A stretch of 64,000 bases of DNA from Isoperla grammatica (GCA_945910005.1 OX246743.1:37603398-37667397), one strand, 5' to 3'; positions 35,838 through 49,313 are shown, counted from the stretch's first letter. Notes: generated by a model from the letters alone, not told the origin. Program-made: numbers and translations.

Positions 35838-35985
35838 ATGTTTGCTTCATTTAATTCTTTGCTTGCTTCATTTAATTCTTTGCTTGCTTCATTTCATTCT
35901 TTGCTTGCTTCATTTCATTCTTTGCTTGCTTCATTTCATTCTTTGCTTGCTTCATTTCCTTCTTTGCTTGCTTCTTTTATATTTC
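35838..35985 (+). repeat. 21-bp tandem repeat, about seven copies
   Basis: The unit TTGCTTGCTTCATTTCATTC plus one base repeats with minor changes. Because 21 is divisible by 3, open frames run through it; these are repeat artefacts. Confidence 0.85.
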
Positions 35986-36922
35986 TTTGCTTTCTTCATC
36001 ATTACTTGTTTCATTGGTTTTATATATACTAATCAATAATTTGTAACACATATATTTTGTAATCATATTTATTTGGTAATAATTAATATACAATTAACAT
36101 AATAACATATGTAATATATATAATATGTAATAAACATTGGACAATATAACACAATAAATAAAATATAAGTCTTTTTAATGAAAAAAAATATATTAAGTCC
36201 ATAACCTAGTTCCTTTTTGAAAATATTTGAAAGGCCCTATTGGAGATAGCCATTTTTTTGCAGGCAAGAAATCGTGCGACCAGGTTTAGCGCGAAACTTT
36301 GGCATGCCACTCGGACTATACTGTCCAACGCTAGGCGAGACTGATGGCTGCCGAGAACAAGGATCGAAGGCAACAAAGCCAGAGTGAAGCAGCGGGCTTA
36401 GTGTCAGCCACCACTTCACTCTGGCTTTCTTGCGTTCGATCCCTTGGAGCTCACACAGTCATCAGTCCCGTCTACACAGTGCATGGTTTGCCAAAACTTC
36501 CTGCAACAAAGAATGCGTACAGTTATGAGCATAAGTACAGATGAGCCTCATGTTGGAGGACGTTCCATCATTTCCACCTCACTTCCTGATTTCTTATACA
36601 AACGGTTTCAAATTTGGCTCACAATACTACATTTTATGGTATTATTCTATTGTTCAAACTGTTTTTCTATATCACAGTATACTACCTTCACAATAATTTG
36701 ATTCTAATTTAATTATTTTGTTGCTAAGTGAAACATAATGTTACAACAGCTGTTATTGTGGGAATTTTTTATGCTGGCAACCTTTGAACTGGTTGCACTA
36801 AGCATTCGTATTAGCCATCATATAAGACATTGCTTACGCTACAAATATTCACGTCCTTCGAAGCTACCAAGTCTGGCATAACACGTTTTAATAGACTCTA
36901 AGCCACTGCTTTATTTAAGGTG
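35986..36922. other. Gene-free stretch
   Basis: AT-rich with a TA-rich patch near 36100-36180. It contains one pre-miRNA-like hairpin (36357-36443). Small open frames at 36237-36701 have no recognised domain. Confidence 0.4.
36357..36443 (+). ncRNA. Pre-miRNA-like hairpin candidate
   Basis: Arms CAACAAAGCCAGAGTGAAG and CTTCACTCTGGCTTTCTTG pair almost perfectly and extend outward through GGATCGAAGG and CGTTCGATCC. The stem is about 32 bp with two mismatches and one bulge, and the loop is about 24 nt. Size and shape suit a miRNA precursor, but a small MITE is equally possible. Confidence 0.25.
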
Positions 36923-37272
36923 AAGGACTACTCGCCAATAATAAAACCCGCGAAATTAACGTATTTTCGTCATATCTCAATAACACCACACAATAACGAA
37001 AAAGTGACAACTACGCTTATTTTGGATTCGTGAGAGCTCAATACCGTATGAAAAAGATTTCGTAGATTGTAGTTTCTAATTAACTTGTGAATTAATTAAA
37101 TTAGAAATGATAATCATAATTACTGCAAACTAATAAATCTTTTTGCTACGGTATTGAGCTCTCACGAATCCAAAATAAGCGTAGTTGTCACTTTTTCGAT
37201 ATTGTGTGGCGTTATTGAGATATGACGAAAATACGTTAATTTTGCGGGTTTTAATATTGGCGAGTAGTCCTT
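36923..37272. mobile_element. Foldback MITE, 350 bp
   Basis: AAGGACTACTCGCCAATA and TATTGGCGAGTAGTCCTT are exact inverted ends. Arms of about 140 bp include GAGAGCTCAATACCG and CGGTATTGAGCTCTC. No clear target duplication was found. Confidence 0.8.
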
Positions 37273-37364
37273 TCTAAGCTCCCTTGAAAACTTACGGCTG
37301 ATGCTTTGTGTGTACGTGTAATGGGTAGTTATTAGGATACGGAATACATGAACAAGTTTGATAA

Positions 37365-37950
37365 TATCTCACGCGAGGAAGAGAGTAACCACGCTGTGGA
37401 CACTAAGTTTACCTCCGTTACGTTTAACGTTGGGGGGGGGGGGGGAGATTCAAGCAAACATTGAATTTGAAATTGTTACTGGGTGAAAGCTTTGGTTATT
37501 CCGACCTACATTTTTGTTATAAATTGTCGTAATTTTGTATGTGTATTCCAGACTGAACAAGTGCGATCTAGCAACGTATGTGGTTGGCCCTATTTATTAT
37601 GTTGCGCTGTTTATGGATTCACGGGGAATGATAATTGTGCACTAAGGTAGACCTAAATGCATTTACTATAGAAAATCCTCGCGAGGAAAAGGGTAACCAC
37701 CCTGTGCACACACAGTTTACCTCCGTTACGTTTAACGTTGGGTGGGGGGGGGAGATTCAAGCAAACATTGAAATTGTTACTGGGTGAAAGCTTTGGTTAT
37801 TTCGACCTGTAATTTTGTACGTGTATGAATGACTGAACAAAACCAAGTGCGATCTAGCAACGTATGTGGTTGGCCCTATTTATTATGTTGCGCTGTTTAT
37901 GAATTCACGGGGAATTGACAATTGTGCACTTAAGTAGACCTAAATGAAAA
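37365..37950 (+). repeat. Direct tandem duplication of about 300 bp
   Basis: Two copies (about 37371-37660 and 37677-37950) share TTTACCTCCGTTACGTTTAA, GTGCGATCTAGCAACGTATG and TTATTATGTTGCGCTGTTTA. Each includes a G run of 10-13 bases. Confidence 0.85.
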
Positions 37951-40900
37951 CTCATTGTGAAATAATGTCAGTAAAACAGTGACAGGAGAGGTTGCGGCTA
38001 CATTTTATTTAACATTAACTTTTTGTTTACTCGCTAACGCCAAACAGTTTTAAATCTTGCGTTATGTAATTGAAAAATCATGTATGTGGTTTGTTATTAT
38101 TTGGGAATGTTAAGCATAAGCGAACGTTTTCCATAATGTGTACATTTACTAACAAGGGAGCCTCCTTAAGTGGAATAAGTATGGCCTTGCATTTAATATA
38201 GCGCATACAATGTCGGTCAAGAGACGCAGGCTAGAAAGTATGAAAAGCACAAATTTGACTGCCGAGTCATAATGGTAATACGTATGTAGTATTAAATATA
38301 TGTACTGTACCGTACTGTACATACTATTAAAATAGAGTTTGTTTATGGCAAGTAGACTTGTAACTTTGTGAGCAAGAATGCTATTGTCATCCCGCGATTT
38401 GACCACGACTATACAATTCAATTATAGTACCGTAGTCAAGTTGTGAAATTAAGATTTTTGTATGTACGTTTATGAAAACAAAATTTGTGTATCTAAACAT
38501 CTAACAATGGTTATTCCATCTCACTGAATATTAGGCATAAGAGTCAATGACTCAATGCACTACATTTTATGTTTCAATCAGAATAAAATGTAATTAGTAT
38601 CGCTATATACTTTCAAAGCTTTGTATGGCAGGTGGGGAAATGATGGATCTGTCCATCAACATATTGTTATTACGACTACCACGTGGCACTCTGAAAAATA
38701 GTTAGTTAGTTCTTAAATTAGGCTCAGCTTTACATATGCTCACAACAATACACATTATCTACATTTGCCAGCGGTACATATCGTTAAGACATTCTAGGCA
38801 GCACCAACAGATTCAACAACGCTAAAATAAGCCATCAACATGATATTGTTGAGAAATGAACTTTTAACGTACGAATTACAATGGAAAGAGTTACGTATTA
38901 AATTAAGATACATAGAGCAGATCCAACATCATGGACAGAGGTGTGTAAACAGTAAGGTGTAATAGAACAGCATTTAGTAGGTACTTTCAAGTACCATGTT
39001 CAGTGTTAATGTTTACTAAAATATTGGAATTTCCGTCTTTTATCCAAATTTTTAAATTATAGTAATACTATACTTTTTCTTTTGAATTGTTAACTTATAA
39101 CAAAAAATGTTAAATAAGCATGTTGTGGTGAAACCATTGTATGCATGCTTACAATCGAACAAAGCTCAAAATTGATTCATCCTTTTTGTAATTCCTTAAA
39201 GCTACATTTTATATTATTGTTACTTCATTTTTGTATTTGAAATTGTTTTAAAGTAAGCTACGGTAGTTTTTTTCTACAAAAAGGGTCCGTTTCAACGGAT
39301 AGATTTTTGATCAACCAAGATGATGGGTAAATAAATACTGTTCACACATCTGCATTTATGATTTATCAGCTTTCACCTTAATTTAAACCAGTACAATAAT
39401 GGCCTTCAATCTAAATTTGATAAAAATTTGTAAACGCTAATGATGGAATACGATTTTATGTCCATAAAGACAAATTTTAAAGTTTCAAACACTAATTTTA
39501 CATTAGCCTATCAAACTGAAAAATTCATTAACCAAATAAGGTTGGTATCAAATTAACTAAATGCAAAATTATCCACAGAAATACCTGCATGTAATATGAT
39601 TTTTGAGTTTATACAGTATTAAAACTTTTGCACATCCAAAATGGAAGGACTGTAGGTCTACTTTTCAACAAGTTTTGTCAAAATATGAAAAGAAGCTGCT
39701 CAAATTTATCAACTTTACAACATTCTGAAAGATGTTCAGCTGACTGGGAATGTCCAACTTGTCAGTGCTGATAAGAAATTATTGGCCATCAAGGTGAAAG
39801 CTACATAATCATAATTGACTGTATCAGAATATCAACGTGAAATTAATATTACCTCTAGTCTACACCAGGTTGTACGCTCCAGAAAAATAAAATCTTATTT
39901 ATCAACTGATATAGACCTATAAGGTATTCATCACAAAATATTTCCATGAACAATTCGTAGTACTCTTTGGTAGCCAAAGCAACTATGTAGTTTTTAAATT
40001 CAGGAAAATTTATCATTGAACATTGTGCTCGGAATAAGACTGTCAGTTATAAATAAATACTGGTAACTTTAAAAATCCTCTATGTGCTCCTTTCCTAAGA
40101 ATGTCTGATGCATACCGCTGGCAATTAGGTTACAAGCGGTGGTGGGTAGTGGTGACATAAACACTACACTGTGGAATCATTACACTTTACAACCATGCTG
40201 CAGTTAGTTAGATGCATTGTCACCCACTACCTCACCACCAACAGATCGTCACTGAGACAACACGAGGGTGGCACGTGTTTACACTCAACAAGCTCATTAA
40301 CGCTGACATGGGGGGAGGACCGTATAAACGCTGAAACTTGATTGTGGGGTTTACAGTTCCGTTCGAAGAGTTTCATTTGAGCGTGCATTTCAATGTCAAT
40401 TAATAATTATTATTATTAATATTGTAATTAATATGTTTATTTATTTCCACATCATCAAATATTAATAATAATTATGATTATTATCAACATTATTAAATAA
40501 TTAATGCCTATAACTTGTTTACAAATAAAGCAAGGTGCACACTACAGGGTAGTGAGCACCTAACTGTCAAGAAGTTTCTAATAGCAATTTGGCAAATTTA
40601 AACGTTTAAGCGTGATTTGGAAACGAGGTTGGATGTTTACGGGTTTGCTCATCTTTGGTTGGGATTCTTTCATTAAAGATCAGATTGTTCTGCACAAATG
40701 AATATATAAGAGGCAATTAATAGTACATTATCATGACATTACGATTAAATTTAATACTGTAGTAGCAAAAAGTTAAACCTCTTGTGGCAAAGTTTGTTGT
40801 TGTGAGAACTTGAATGTGTTTATACTTTTATAGTTTATAGTGAGCATTGTGATACAGGAAGGATTCGATGATCAGCCTGAATGGGGTCGTTGAGCTTGAC

Positions 40901-42037
40901 ATGCCCCGACATGAATCATCGCTAGTTCCAATGCTTGCGACTGTTGTATGAACAGTCAGTTACCGTAAGTGCAAGATTTACAATAGATAGATACAATGCA
41001 TGGAGTTTGTGCCTACCCTTGCCATATTATTCACTATGCAAAATAACTAGACAACGCCTATATAGGGCCTATTAACTAGTTGTGGTACCACATTTAAAGC
41101 AGGATGGATGATTTTTTATATTTAATTCTTTCTTTTTCTAAATTAAAGTCAACTTTTGTATTTAAATACCATAGTTTATTTTTTCGATTCAAATCAGATT
41201 TTAAAAGATTCAAGTCAACAATAAAAAGAATCAGTGTCTTTGTCTATATGAACTACGTCTATTCTGGCAGCCATAATATGAGATCCCATTGGTAAAGTAA
41301 TGATCGTTGAAGCTCCAAATGACATAAAATGAGTTTTAGGTAGCCTACAAGTGAAAAATACTGCTTGTAAGTTTTTTGTTGATTACGGGTACAGCAATAA
41401 TTTTAAACATCATTTGATTTAAAGCTACAATCAATTCCACCCTGATTTAAAACTTAGGTAGACTAAACTGCACACTGGGTTAGTCTTTAAAAGCATTAAA
41501 TAGAACATGAAGCACTTTTCCCACCAGAATAATCTCTAGATTTTTAGGGGATTCAATGCATAAAATGCAAGTGCAAGCCAAACTGAGAAAAATGTACAAA
41601 TGGGAGAACATACAACTGGAAGTGTTCCATGTCATTGTTCTGAGGACCAAAACAATAAATTTATGAGATCTATATTAGTACCTACATAACATTTCCCATT
41701 CATATTTGATGCATCTATTACCTAGCAAAAGCGCGTAGTTCACTAAATATGGGTAGATTGCCGTTTGTCGATGTGTAGGCCTATTTGAAAACCTTCAGTA
41801 ATCCTCAAACAATAATTGATAAATGTTCCTTCTAAGCAATTGAAATGATTCGATTGTACGTATTAGCAATTGGCAAGGGCATTACTAACTCTCATGCACA
41901 TAACACGCCATAAAACAAAGAACGCAGCTTCATGTATGAAACTACGTTATGGTGGATGAAAAACCCGCCGTTGGAATTAGCAACGAGATCTGTTTTTGCG
42001 ACCTGTACGGCTAACCATTACAGTTTGTTTGACTCAC
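37951..42037. other. Gene-poor AT-rich stretch
   Basis: No gene, clear transposon end or tandem array recognised. The A/T-rich patch at 40394-40500 is simple sequence. If the minus-strand gene proposed at 42038-45815 is real, this would be its intron. Confidence 0.4.
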
Positions 42038-45000
42038 ACTTCCTCCATGAGGTGGGTCCCAGGATCCTGTGATGTTTTGATGTTTCACTGGAAGTTTTCT
42101 TCAAGTAACCTCCTGAAACAATGAAAGGTTTAAGGTTAAAAGGTTGCCTGATTGCATTTAGAAACAAAGTTAATACACTGCTATATTAATTTATTAGAGT
42201 GAATGTGAATTTTATTGAATGTATATGAGAAATGCATAAGTGAAATTTATATAATATAGGCCTAGCCTACCATTTTGTAGAAGCATTAGATCTAGTTTAA
42301 AGTTAGTTAGTAGTATAGTAACGATAAGCAAACACTAAAAATTTAACCTAGTTTAGCTTTAATTAGCAAAGATGAAGTAGGGGCCTAACCAATCAAAAGT
42401 TCAACAAATAAATTGAAAAACCAATCTCACACATTTATCTATCTATAGTCATTTTCCGGGAGCCCTAATCATGAGATATCATAGCCAATCATAATTCACT
42501 CACCAAGAGAACTTTGATCCATGACGTGGTTGTCAATGGGCGACAACTGAAGAAGGAAGCAAATACATACATGTACATGGAGAATGCAACAGTCAATAGT
42601 ACAGGACTTCTGGCAGTTACACAGCAAATACATGCATACATGGACAGTACAAGAAACAATAGTAGTAGCCTATACAGTTACACAGTAAGCATACGTCACA
42701 AAGTTAGCAAAGTATAAACTATAAAGCAAAACAGTAGAATCGATAAGTTAATAATAACACATCTCTTAAATGTTGTTTTGTTAATGTCTTGAGATTGTTC
42801 AATTCATTTCACTGGCTTCCGTCATTATATAAAATGCACTCGCATTAAAATTTAAAATAATAACACATATTCCTAAAACTACAATTTGCAAAAAACACTT
42901 TGAAAGACTGACAAAAATATTAATACAGTATCACAATTTTTAAATGAAATCATTCGTATTTTGCTCTTCGTTCCAGGCATGTTTAATGTTCTTTAGAACT
43001 TTGTCATTTAAATCCATTGTTGTTATATAAAATGCACTTGTATTAAAATAATAAAATTAAAATACTTTGTGAAAATTTACAATTACGTAAGGTACATAAA
43101 ATAGGCATGAAATAGGATACACAATAGCTATAGGCCTATATAAACAAATAAATAGATTCCTTTGAAAGACACTGACAAATTTGCAAATCAAATAGGCCTA
43201 ATTGATAGTATTTTACTGTTCGTTCCAGACATGTTAAATCTTCTTTGGAACTTTGTTAGTTAAAAAAGACTAAATAAAAACATGAATAGGCCTACATATG
43301 AACAAATTATAAATTATAATAATCAATATTTTACTGTTTGTAGGCCCTACCATGTAAAATGTCCATTGGAACTTCAAGTTGATTAGCACTTTTGAACGAC
43401 TAGACGACACACGAATGTAAACATCACAACTGACAAACAATATCAAATTAGGTACGGTACCGCGGTACCGGTAACTGTAATATAATTTTAGTATTCGTTC
43501 CAGAATTGTTCAATGATCTTTGGAACTTCATCTTGTTTAAACCATAAATATTAAAAATCTCAACTCAACAAAAGGACAACACAAAAGTACACAGTCTTTG
43601 TTCTACGTAAATGTCCTTAGGAACATTTGTTTTAACTTTTAAGTTAAGCTCGGTACAGACACTCATCACAAATTTAAATACCTACAGATTAATAGAATTA
43701 ACAATTTAACAAAATCAAAAATATAAATTTGTATATTCACTGGTGGTTCAACTTTCAATCTGAACAGTTATTTCTTTCTTTCTTTCTTTCTTTCTTTACA
43801 AATGTTTTTCTAGCTAAATCTTAGTTAAGAATGCATACAAATCAACACTGATCTATAGGCAATAATATGATGTACGAAAGTTGTGTACGCCCCAGTGTAT
43901 TTTATGTGGTAAAATATTTTTAAAACAAACTTTAAGAGACCACAATTATATATCATTACATGGTATTTAATTATTATACATGCCCCTAATATATCTTATA
44001 AGAACTATGACATGGTAGCCTACTATCATGTACTTGAAACACAAGAAAATTTTCCTAACTCATAAAAAAAGGCTCTAGGGCTAGTACTAGATGCCTAAAT
44101 TAGGCCCGATCACTTTGATTTTGTTGTAACTCAAGAGTCAAGACTTCAATTTTTTCCTAATAGGCCTTACTGTAGGCCCGCCTACCTATAGCTTAAAGAA
44201 GTGAACAAGTTTAAAATACATCAAATTATCCTGCATCTAGATAGGCTAATACATCCATAATTATTAACATAGTATTGTTCAACAAATAAATTGTGCGATA
44301 AGATCAGAAGAATATTTAACAAATAAAATAGTCAAAATATTATGATTTCCAACACAATTTGAGTCTTTATCATAGGCCTACAAACAACACAATGCATTTT
44401 TACTGACTCAACTTATATCTATCAAGAGCTGCAAAATTAATTTCTAAATTCGGTACTGTACATATTAGCCTACCGGTACTTAGTTCGAACTTCTAACACG
44501 TGCTAACAAACTGCTGTTTTAAAAACATATTTTACTTGTAAGCCATGTTCTTTAGTTCATAAATCATAACCGAAAAATAATTAAAAATCTTGCACACAGG
44601 TGAACACTGATCACATCGCAGCCACTGATGAACCTGAAACAAAACCAAAACAAATTAGAAATGTGTTGGGGTGAGATCTGCTAGGGTTAGGGTGAACTTC
44701 ATTGACAGATTTTTGCTAGGCCTATGAAATAACTAATTAATTTTGTGTTTCACGTGAAAGCTAGGCCTATTTCAATGCGGTGTAGTAACAATATTATGCT
44801 CGCCTACCAGTAGCCCTACTACTGAATAGGAACACTACCGGATAGAGTAATTCTCAGTCACAGTACTAGACAAGGCCATTTGCACAGTAGCTGGCTGTGG
44901 GGGTCACGGCTCTTGGCATTTTAAATATCTAAGTGAATTCACGTTTTTTGTTGACTTTTACTTAAATTTTCTTTTATGGACTCACAAGTTTCAAGGGGTA

Positions 45001-45815
45001 TAATGTAGAAAGGGGCAGGAAGGACCACTGTAATATGTATTTTAATCCCAGTAAGCAATGCTCTCTTATTAAATCTTGACGCACGGCTATGGCCGGAAGT
45101 GGGTGGGAGGGGGAATCTCTGCCACTGACGAGGTGCGCCGCCACAGAGTAGGAGCATCAAGTAAGTATCAAGTAACGCAAGTTGATGTTAGATCAAGTAG
45201 CCCTAGGCCTAGAGTCCTAGGCCTTAATAATTGTTGGTATAGGCATCAGGATCGAGATCGCATCACAATAGTAGTCGAAGTCATAGAAGATAATAGTAAC
45301 AAGACAATAATACATCTGCAATTGGTACCGTACCAATCATGATCTAGCCTACTGGGAGACACAAGGTCTTCTAAATCTTTTACTGTTGTCACAGTTTGTT
45401 TCAGTTTCTTCTCTTCTTCTGCAGCTAGGCCCTACTTGCCGGCACAGTACAAAGATCTCAGCATAGGCCTATCTTTATACTGCGGTAGAGAATCTACATT
45501 TTAAGCATTGCTAGGCCTAGGCCTAGGCCCTAATCAAGCCAGAACCGCCTCATGTGATTCTGCATTCACATGTAAGCCAAGGGTAACGGTCAAGTGACTG
45601 AGTAGGCCCTAAATAAAATATAGGCTAGGCCAGGCTTCTCGCCACCGAGCCTAGGCCTACGCTTATCCAGCCCAGCGCTCTCCATACAACTAATCTGCAA
45701 GTAGGCCTAGGCCCTACACCTAGGACCAATTAGGAATTAACAGAATTACTTTTAAATCGCATCTAAGCAGAGATTTTTAATTTTAAACATAAAAGCCGAA
45801 CCCACCTGTTGGCAT
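42038..45815 (-). CDS. Candidate 5' part of an unidentified minus-strand gene
   Basis: Two splice-bounded pieces are phase-compatible. The first, 45815-45806, holds ATGCCAACAG before the donor GTGGGTTC. The second, 42112-42038, follows GTTTCAG and precedes GTGAGTCA. Joined, they would encode an N-terminus opening MPTGGYLKK, with KHHRILGPTSW further in. I do not recognise the protein and found no further exons to the left, so the rest may be beyond a long intron. Further splice-like sites lie upstream (ACCGGTAAGC and GACAGGTAAG, read on the minus strand, near 45985 and 46060) and could bound 5' UTR exons. Chance cannot be excluded. Confidence 0.3.
42780..43640 (+). repeat. Degenerate tandem repeats
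   Basis: Related segments recur near 42960, 43213, 43330 and 43488: TTCGTTCCAG(A/G)CATG or a decayed form, then T(T/C)TTTGGAACTT. The spacing is irregular (about 115-255 bp). Confidence 0.5.
43641..44620. other. Gene-free stretch
   Basis: AT-rich. A TTTC microsatellite lies at 43773-43797. Scattered TAGGCCTA words are present. No gene seen. Confidence 0.4.
44621..45800. other. Candidate intronic or intergenic DNA rich in AGGCCT words
   Basis: Short frames at 44939-45160 and 45076-45342 show no domains. AGGCCT/TAGGCCTA words are dense at 45200-45730. GTTTCAG on the minus strand near 44636 could be an acceptor of an alternative exon, which would reach a stop within a few codons. Confidence 0.35.
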
Positions 45816-46295
45816 CAGTCTAGGGCCGCCAGCGCCAGCGGACGGCCAGTCAGCCCATGGGAGTGTATCCCAGCGAAACAATGTGATTTACACCAATCTT
45901 AACACAAGAGATCAAACAATTGTTAATTTCAGTTTAAATAATCATTAATAAAGGGCTAAATACAGACATTTAATTTCGCTTACCGGTTTTGTTGAAAGAT
46001 GAAATCATTTAGTTCAGTCAGCCATCTTTCTTTTTCCGTCCACTTCCGTTCTTTTTCTTACCTGTCAATTCTACCGGTTGTGGATGCGTTGATACGGCCA
46101 GCAAACTTCAGTACGTCAATTGATATCGCTCGCACGTTTCATGTTACGCGTGAATTATTTTAAATAATAAATTGTATTAATTTTTTATGTAAGTAATTGC
46201 AATAAGTGAAGTTCCTCTATTGGCCATTCCCAGTGTACACATGAAACATGTTTTGGTTTGTCTAGGATTCATTGTTAGCAGAGGACCCATGTTTT

Positions 46296-46446
46296 AGGCT
46301 GGAATTCATAGTCGGCCCCTACACCTAGGGGCACCCATTGTTGCTATGGATTTGTTTTGTTTATGGGAAATAACATGGAAACAACTGTTACCGTGGTAAC
46401 AATGGGCGCCCCTAGGTGTAGGGGCCGACTATGAATTCCAACCTTA
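46296..46446. mobile_element. Foldback MITE, about 150 bp
   Basis: GGAATTCATAGTCGGCCCCT and AGGGGCCGACTATGAATTCC are exact inverted ends. Pairing continues through ACACCTAGGGGC and GCCCCTAGGTGT and through GTTGCTATGG. Confidence 0.8.
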
Positions 46447-46622
46447 ATGTTGTCTGTTTAGTGGTGGTCACAATGTGCCAAGAAATTCTCATTTTCCCAG
46501 ACAAAACGGTGCTCGCTCAGCTGAGGTTTGTATCAGGAGTACAGACAGCTATAGGAGGTTATTATCGGAATACAAAAAGCTATGCCTACAATTAGGAGCA
46601 GTGTGTAGTAGTAGTATTAGCT

Positions 46623-47206
46623 TAGGGTGCCCAGACGTCCCGTTTTCGGCGGGACAGTACCGATTTTCAGATGTGTGTCCCGTGTCCCGCCACACTTCCC
46701 GGCGGGACGCACCTTTGTCCCGATTTTTCGAAAATGCAAAATTTCAGATTTTGAATTTTTCAAACTTCGCGCTTACTACCTTGTAATCCTTTCTTTATCA
46801 AAAAATTGACTAGTGCGCTGTCAGCCGGTTCCTTCTCGCTCTCGCAAGGGCAAGAGCGCGCATGTGTAATTCGAGTTTTTCGTTTCGTATCAACAGTTTT
46901 CGTGTGTTGTGTAAAATGCCGCCGCCTAAACGTAAGTGTATTTTCAATGACAGTATTAAAGGGAACATTTTCAAAAGACCACGGTGGACGACATAGAAAA
47001 ACATGCAAAGGGACAAAAACATAAAGAAGGATTGCTAGCACGTTGTAACAGTTATTTTGCCCAACAATATAAAATATTCAAAACTGTAACAACATTTCTC
47101 TTATTCCCCCCCCCCCCCCCCCCCATCAATCCCAACCTGCTAGACCACCAAGTTTGAAATATTCGTACTCGTCCCGCTTTTTCGGATTGTAGATCTGGGC
47201 ACCCTA
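46623..47206. mobile_element. hAT-like non-autonomous element, 584 bp
   Basis: Ends are TAGGGTGCCCAGA and TCTGGGCACCCTA, with CGTCCCG-type words inside each end. A perfect 8-bp duplication, TATTAGCT, flanks it (46615-46622 and 47207-47214). Open frames inside lack recognised domains. A C run lies at 47107-47124. Confidence 0.88.
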
Positions 47207-47570
47207 TATTAGCTCTCTCTTCTGGGCTTATAGCCCGGTGGCAGAGGCAACCCTCCCCCCAAGATTTAATAAGTGGGCATCTATATATGTTGGTATCAAT
47301 TCATAAAATAACTAATAAAATAATAAAATGCCCTGAAGTAAAATGCAATAAATTTTTTAAGCTAAATTATAAATAAAATTGCCAATAAAGGAAAGAGAAG
47401 GAAATATAATAAAATAAAATTTACCCCCCTACCTCATGATTTAGGTACAGTCTCCCCATCCCCCCGTTAAGACCAAGGCCCAAGTCCATAATTAATAATT
47501 AAGGCGTATAATTGTGCTTGGGACCTACCTGTGTAAGTGGTGAAAGTCATCGGGTGGCATGTTATACGCA

Positions 47571-47727
47571 GTAAAGTCGATCCACCTCAACTTTGGTGCT
47601 GGGAACGTCACAGATGAGTGAGGTTTAGCCAACTAAATGTGAGTATTGGTGAAAGCCGCCCGCTGATTGGCTCCGACACACCCATCTGTGACGTACCCAG
47701 CCCCAAAGTTGCTGTGGAGGGACTTTA
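47571..47727. mobile_element. Foldback MITE, family B copy 2
   Basis: Related to 9440-9597: both carry a CCAATCAGCGGGCGGCTTTC-type segment (inverted here) and CCCAAAGTTGCTGTGG near the right end. Ends are GTAAAG and CTTTAA. Confidence 0.75.
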
Positions 47728-47729
47728 AC

Positions 47730-47800
47730 GTCATCGCTTTTTAGCATGCTCGAGATCTGGGGTTTGAGATCCATCACCGCCACTCTTTTTTGACTCTATT
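47730..47800 (+). repeat. tRNA-like SINE fragment
   Basis: TCATCGCTTTTTAGCATGCT followed by box B-like GGGTTTGAGATCC and a T-rich run; similar to 19063-19150. Confidence 0.35.
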
Positions 47801-47896
47801 CTCATACCTTACCTATGTAACCAATCAATTGTATTGCTTTTTCCTAAAATTGACTGAATAAATATTATGTATATCCAGCATTAATAATGTAGGAAT

Positions 47897-48060
47897 AGGA
47901 TCCAACAGCTTACCTTAGATCATTAGATGTAACATGACAAATCTTCCTCTTAATGATCAAGACCTCATGTCGAAACATCTACTCGTTTTTGTTTTATGTC
48001 TTCAATGTACACGTTTACTCTCAAATTTGACATCTTAGTTCTAAGGTAAGCTCGGATCCT
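47897..48060. mobile_element. Foldback MITE, imperfect
   Basis: AGGATCCAACAGCTTACCTTAG at the left pairs imperfectly with CTAAGGTAAGCTCGGATCCT at the right. The loop region is AT-rich. No target duplication found. Confidence 0.55.
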
Positions 48061-49313
48061 GGACCTACATTATGCTATTTATCAACCTAACCTTTTAAGT
48101 GTTCATTGCAGGGGAAATCAAATAATTGGAGTATAGTCAGGTATGCATACAAGATGGTATTTATTTTCTATGTCAGTTGCCAGGTGTTACACATAAACAC
48201 ATCTTCCATAGGTACTACATAAAACATGAGATACATATATAACTTGTCTACTTAGTATGATGCTTGTGAAGAACTGTGAGATTACAATTATGAATACCTA
48301 CTGACATTTTTATTTGCACTGTCTGCTTTGAAATGGAAATGTTTGGTATCAAGTTCTAACTACCTGTAAGCCGATTTAGGTAATACTCATAAATCATGAG
48401 CACTCACCCCCCATTTTATTATTTTAATGTTACCTTTGACCTTTTGTGACCATCACACTTTTCTCAATTTAACATTTACAAAGTTTGTAATGAAATCAAC
48501 AAATCTATTTTTTGTTTACAACTTTCATGTATTCACAGTATTAAAAAATTAATAGCTGTTATACATTGAAGTAACCCTATTTTATAGGTCCACATTTGAA
48601 ATAATTAAAATCTACCTACATTTCTTTACATTTGATTATAACTGGCATTCCAGTTGTATAAATATGATTTTCACATTTATTGGGCAACTGTCAATCAAGG
48701 AACGTACAATTCTATGAAATTCGCAATTTCAAAATTTCTTATACAAACAAGAATAATGCTTTGAAGATTATGGCTGATAGTGATAACCGTCGTTGCTTTA
48801 ACACCTTTCAAATATAGAATGGCAAAACTGACAGTGTATTTTCTTCTCCATTATTTTACCATTTTTGCACATAGTATAAAGGCCAGTAGTACTACTTATA
48901 TTAGATCACTCATGATGGGAAATGAATACTAGATGTGTACATATGCCTACACCAAAATAAGTAACCTAGTACTGTCAACCAAGTAAAGCATTGCATGGAT
49001 GAACTGGTTCCCAATAACCAGTTATTAATTAACTTCAGAAGAGCACAGCCGTACAGCTCATACTCACTAATAGAAACATACCTAATTTAGGGTCAAAGTG
49101 CCAATGGCACAAAACACAGAAAATACGAAGAAAGAAAATACATTACATTCAAAGTGTTTGTTTGTAAATTGTATCAATGTAGATGATAGTGCAAAAAATG
49201 ATCCCGCTTTTTAAAAACTGTTGCTTGGTTTTTAAGTAACCGATAGGTACGTAACATTGTTTTTAAATACGTTCGTATCTTCACTGTTAATATTTTTTCA
49301 CTTTTATCTTCAT

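Larger units (their letters stand above)
47207..49313. other. Region downstream of COPZ1
   Basis: It holds family B MITE copy 2 and a small foldback at 47897-48060. The part nearest 49313 should be COPZ1 3' UTR, but I could not choose a poly(A) signal. No other gene seen. Confidence 0.45.

Noticed and set aside
35748..36032. Leu/Ser/Phe-rich open frame resembling a membrane protein
   Set aside because: It is generated by the 21-bp tandem repeat, whose length is a multiple of three.
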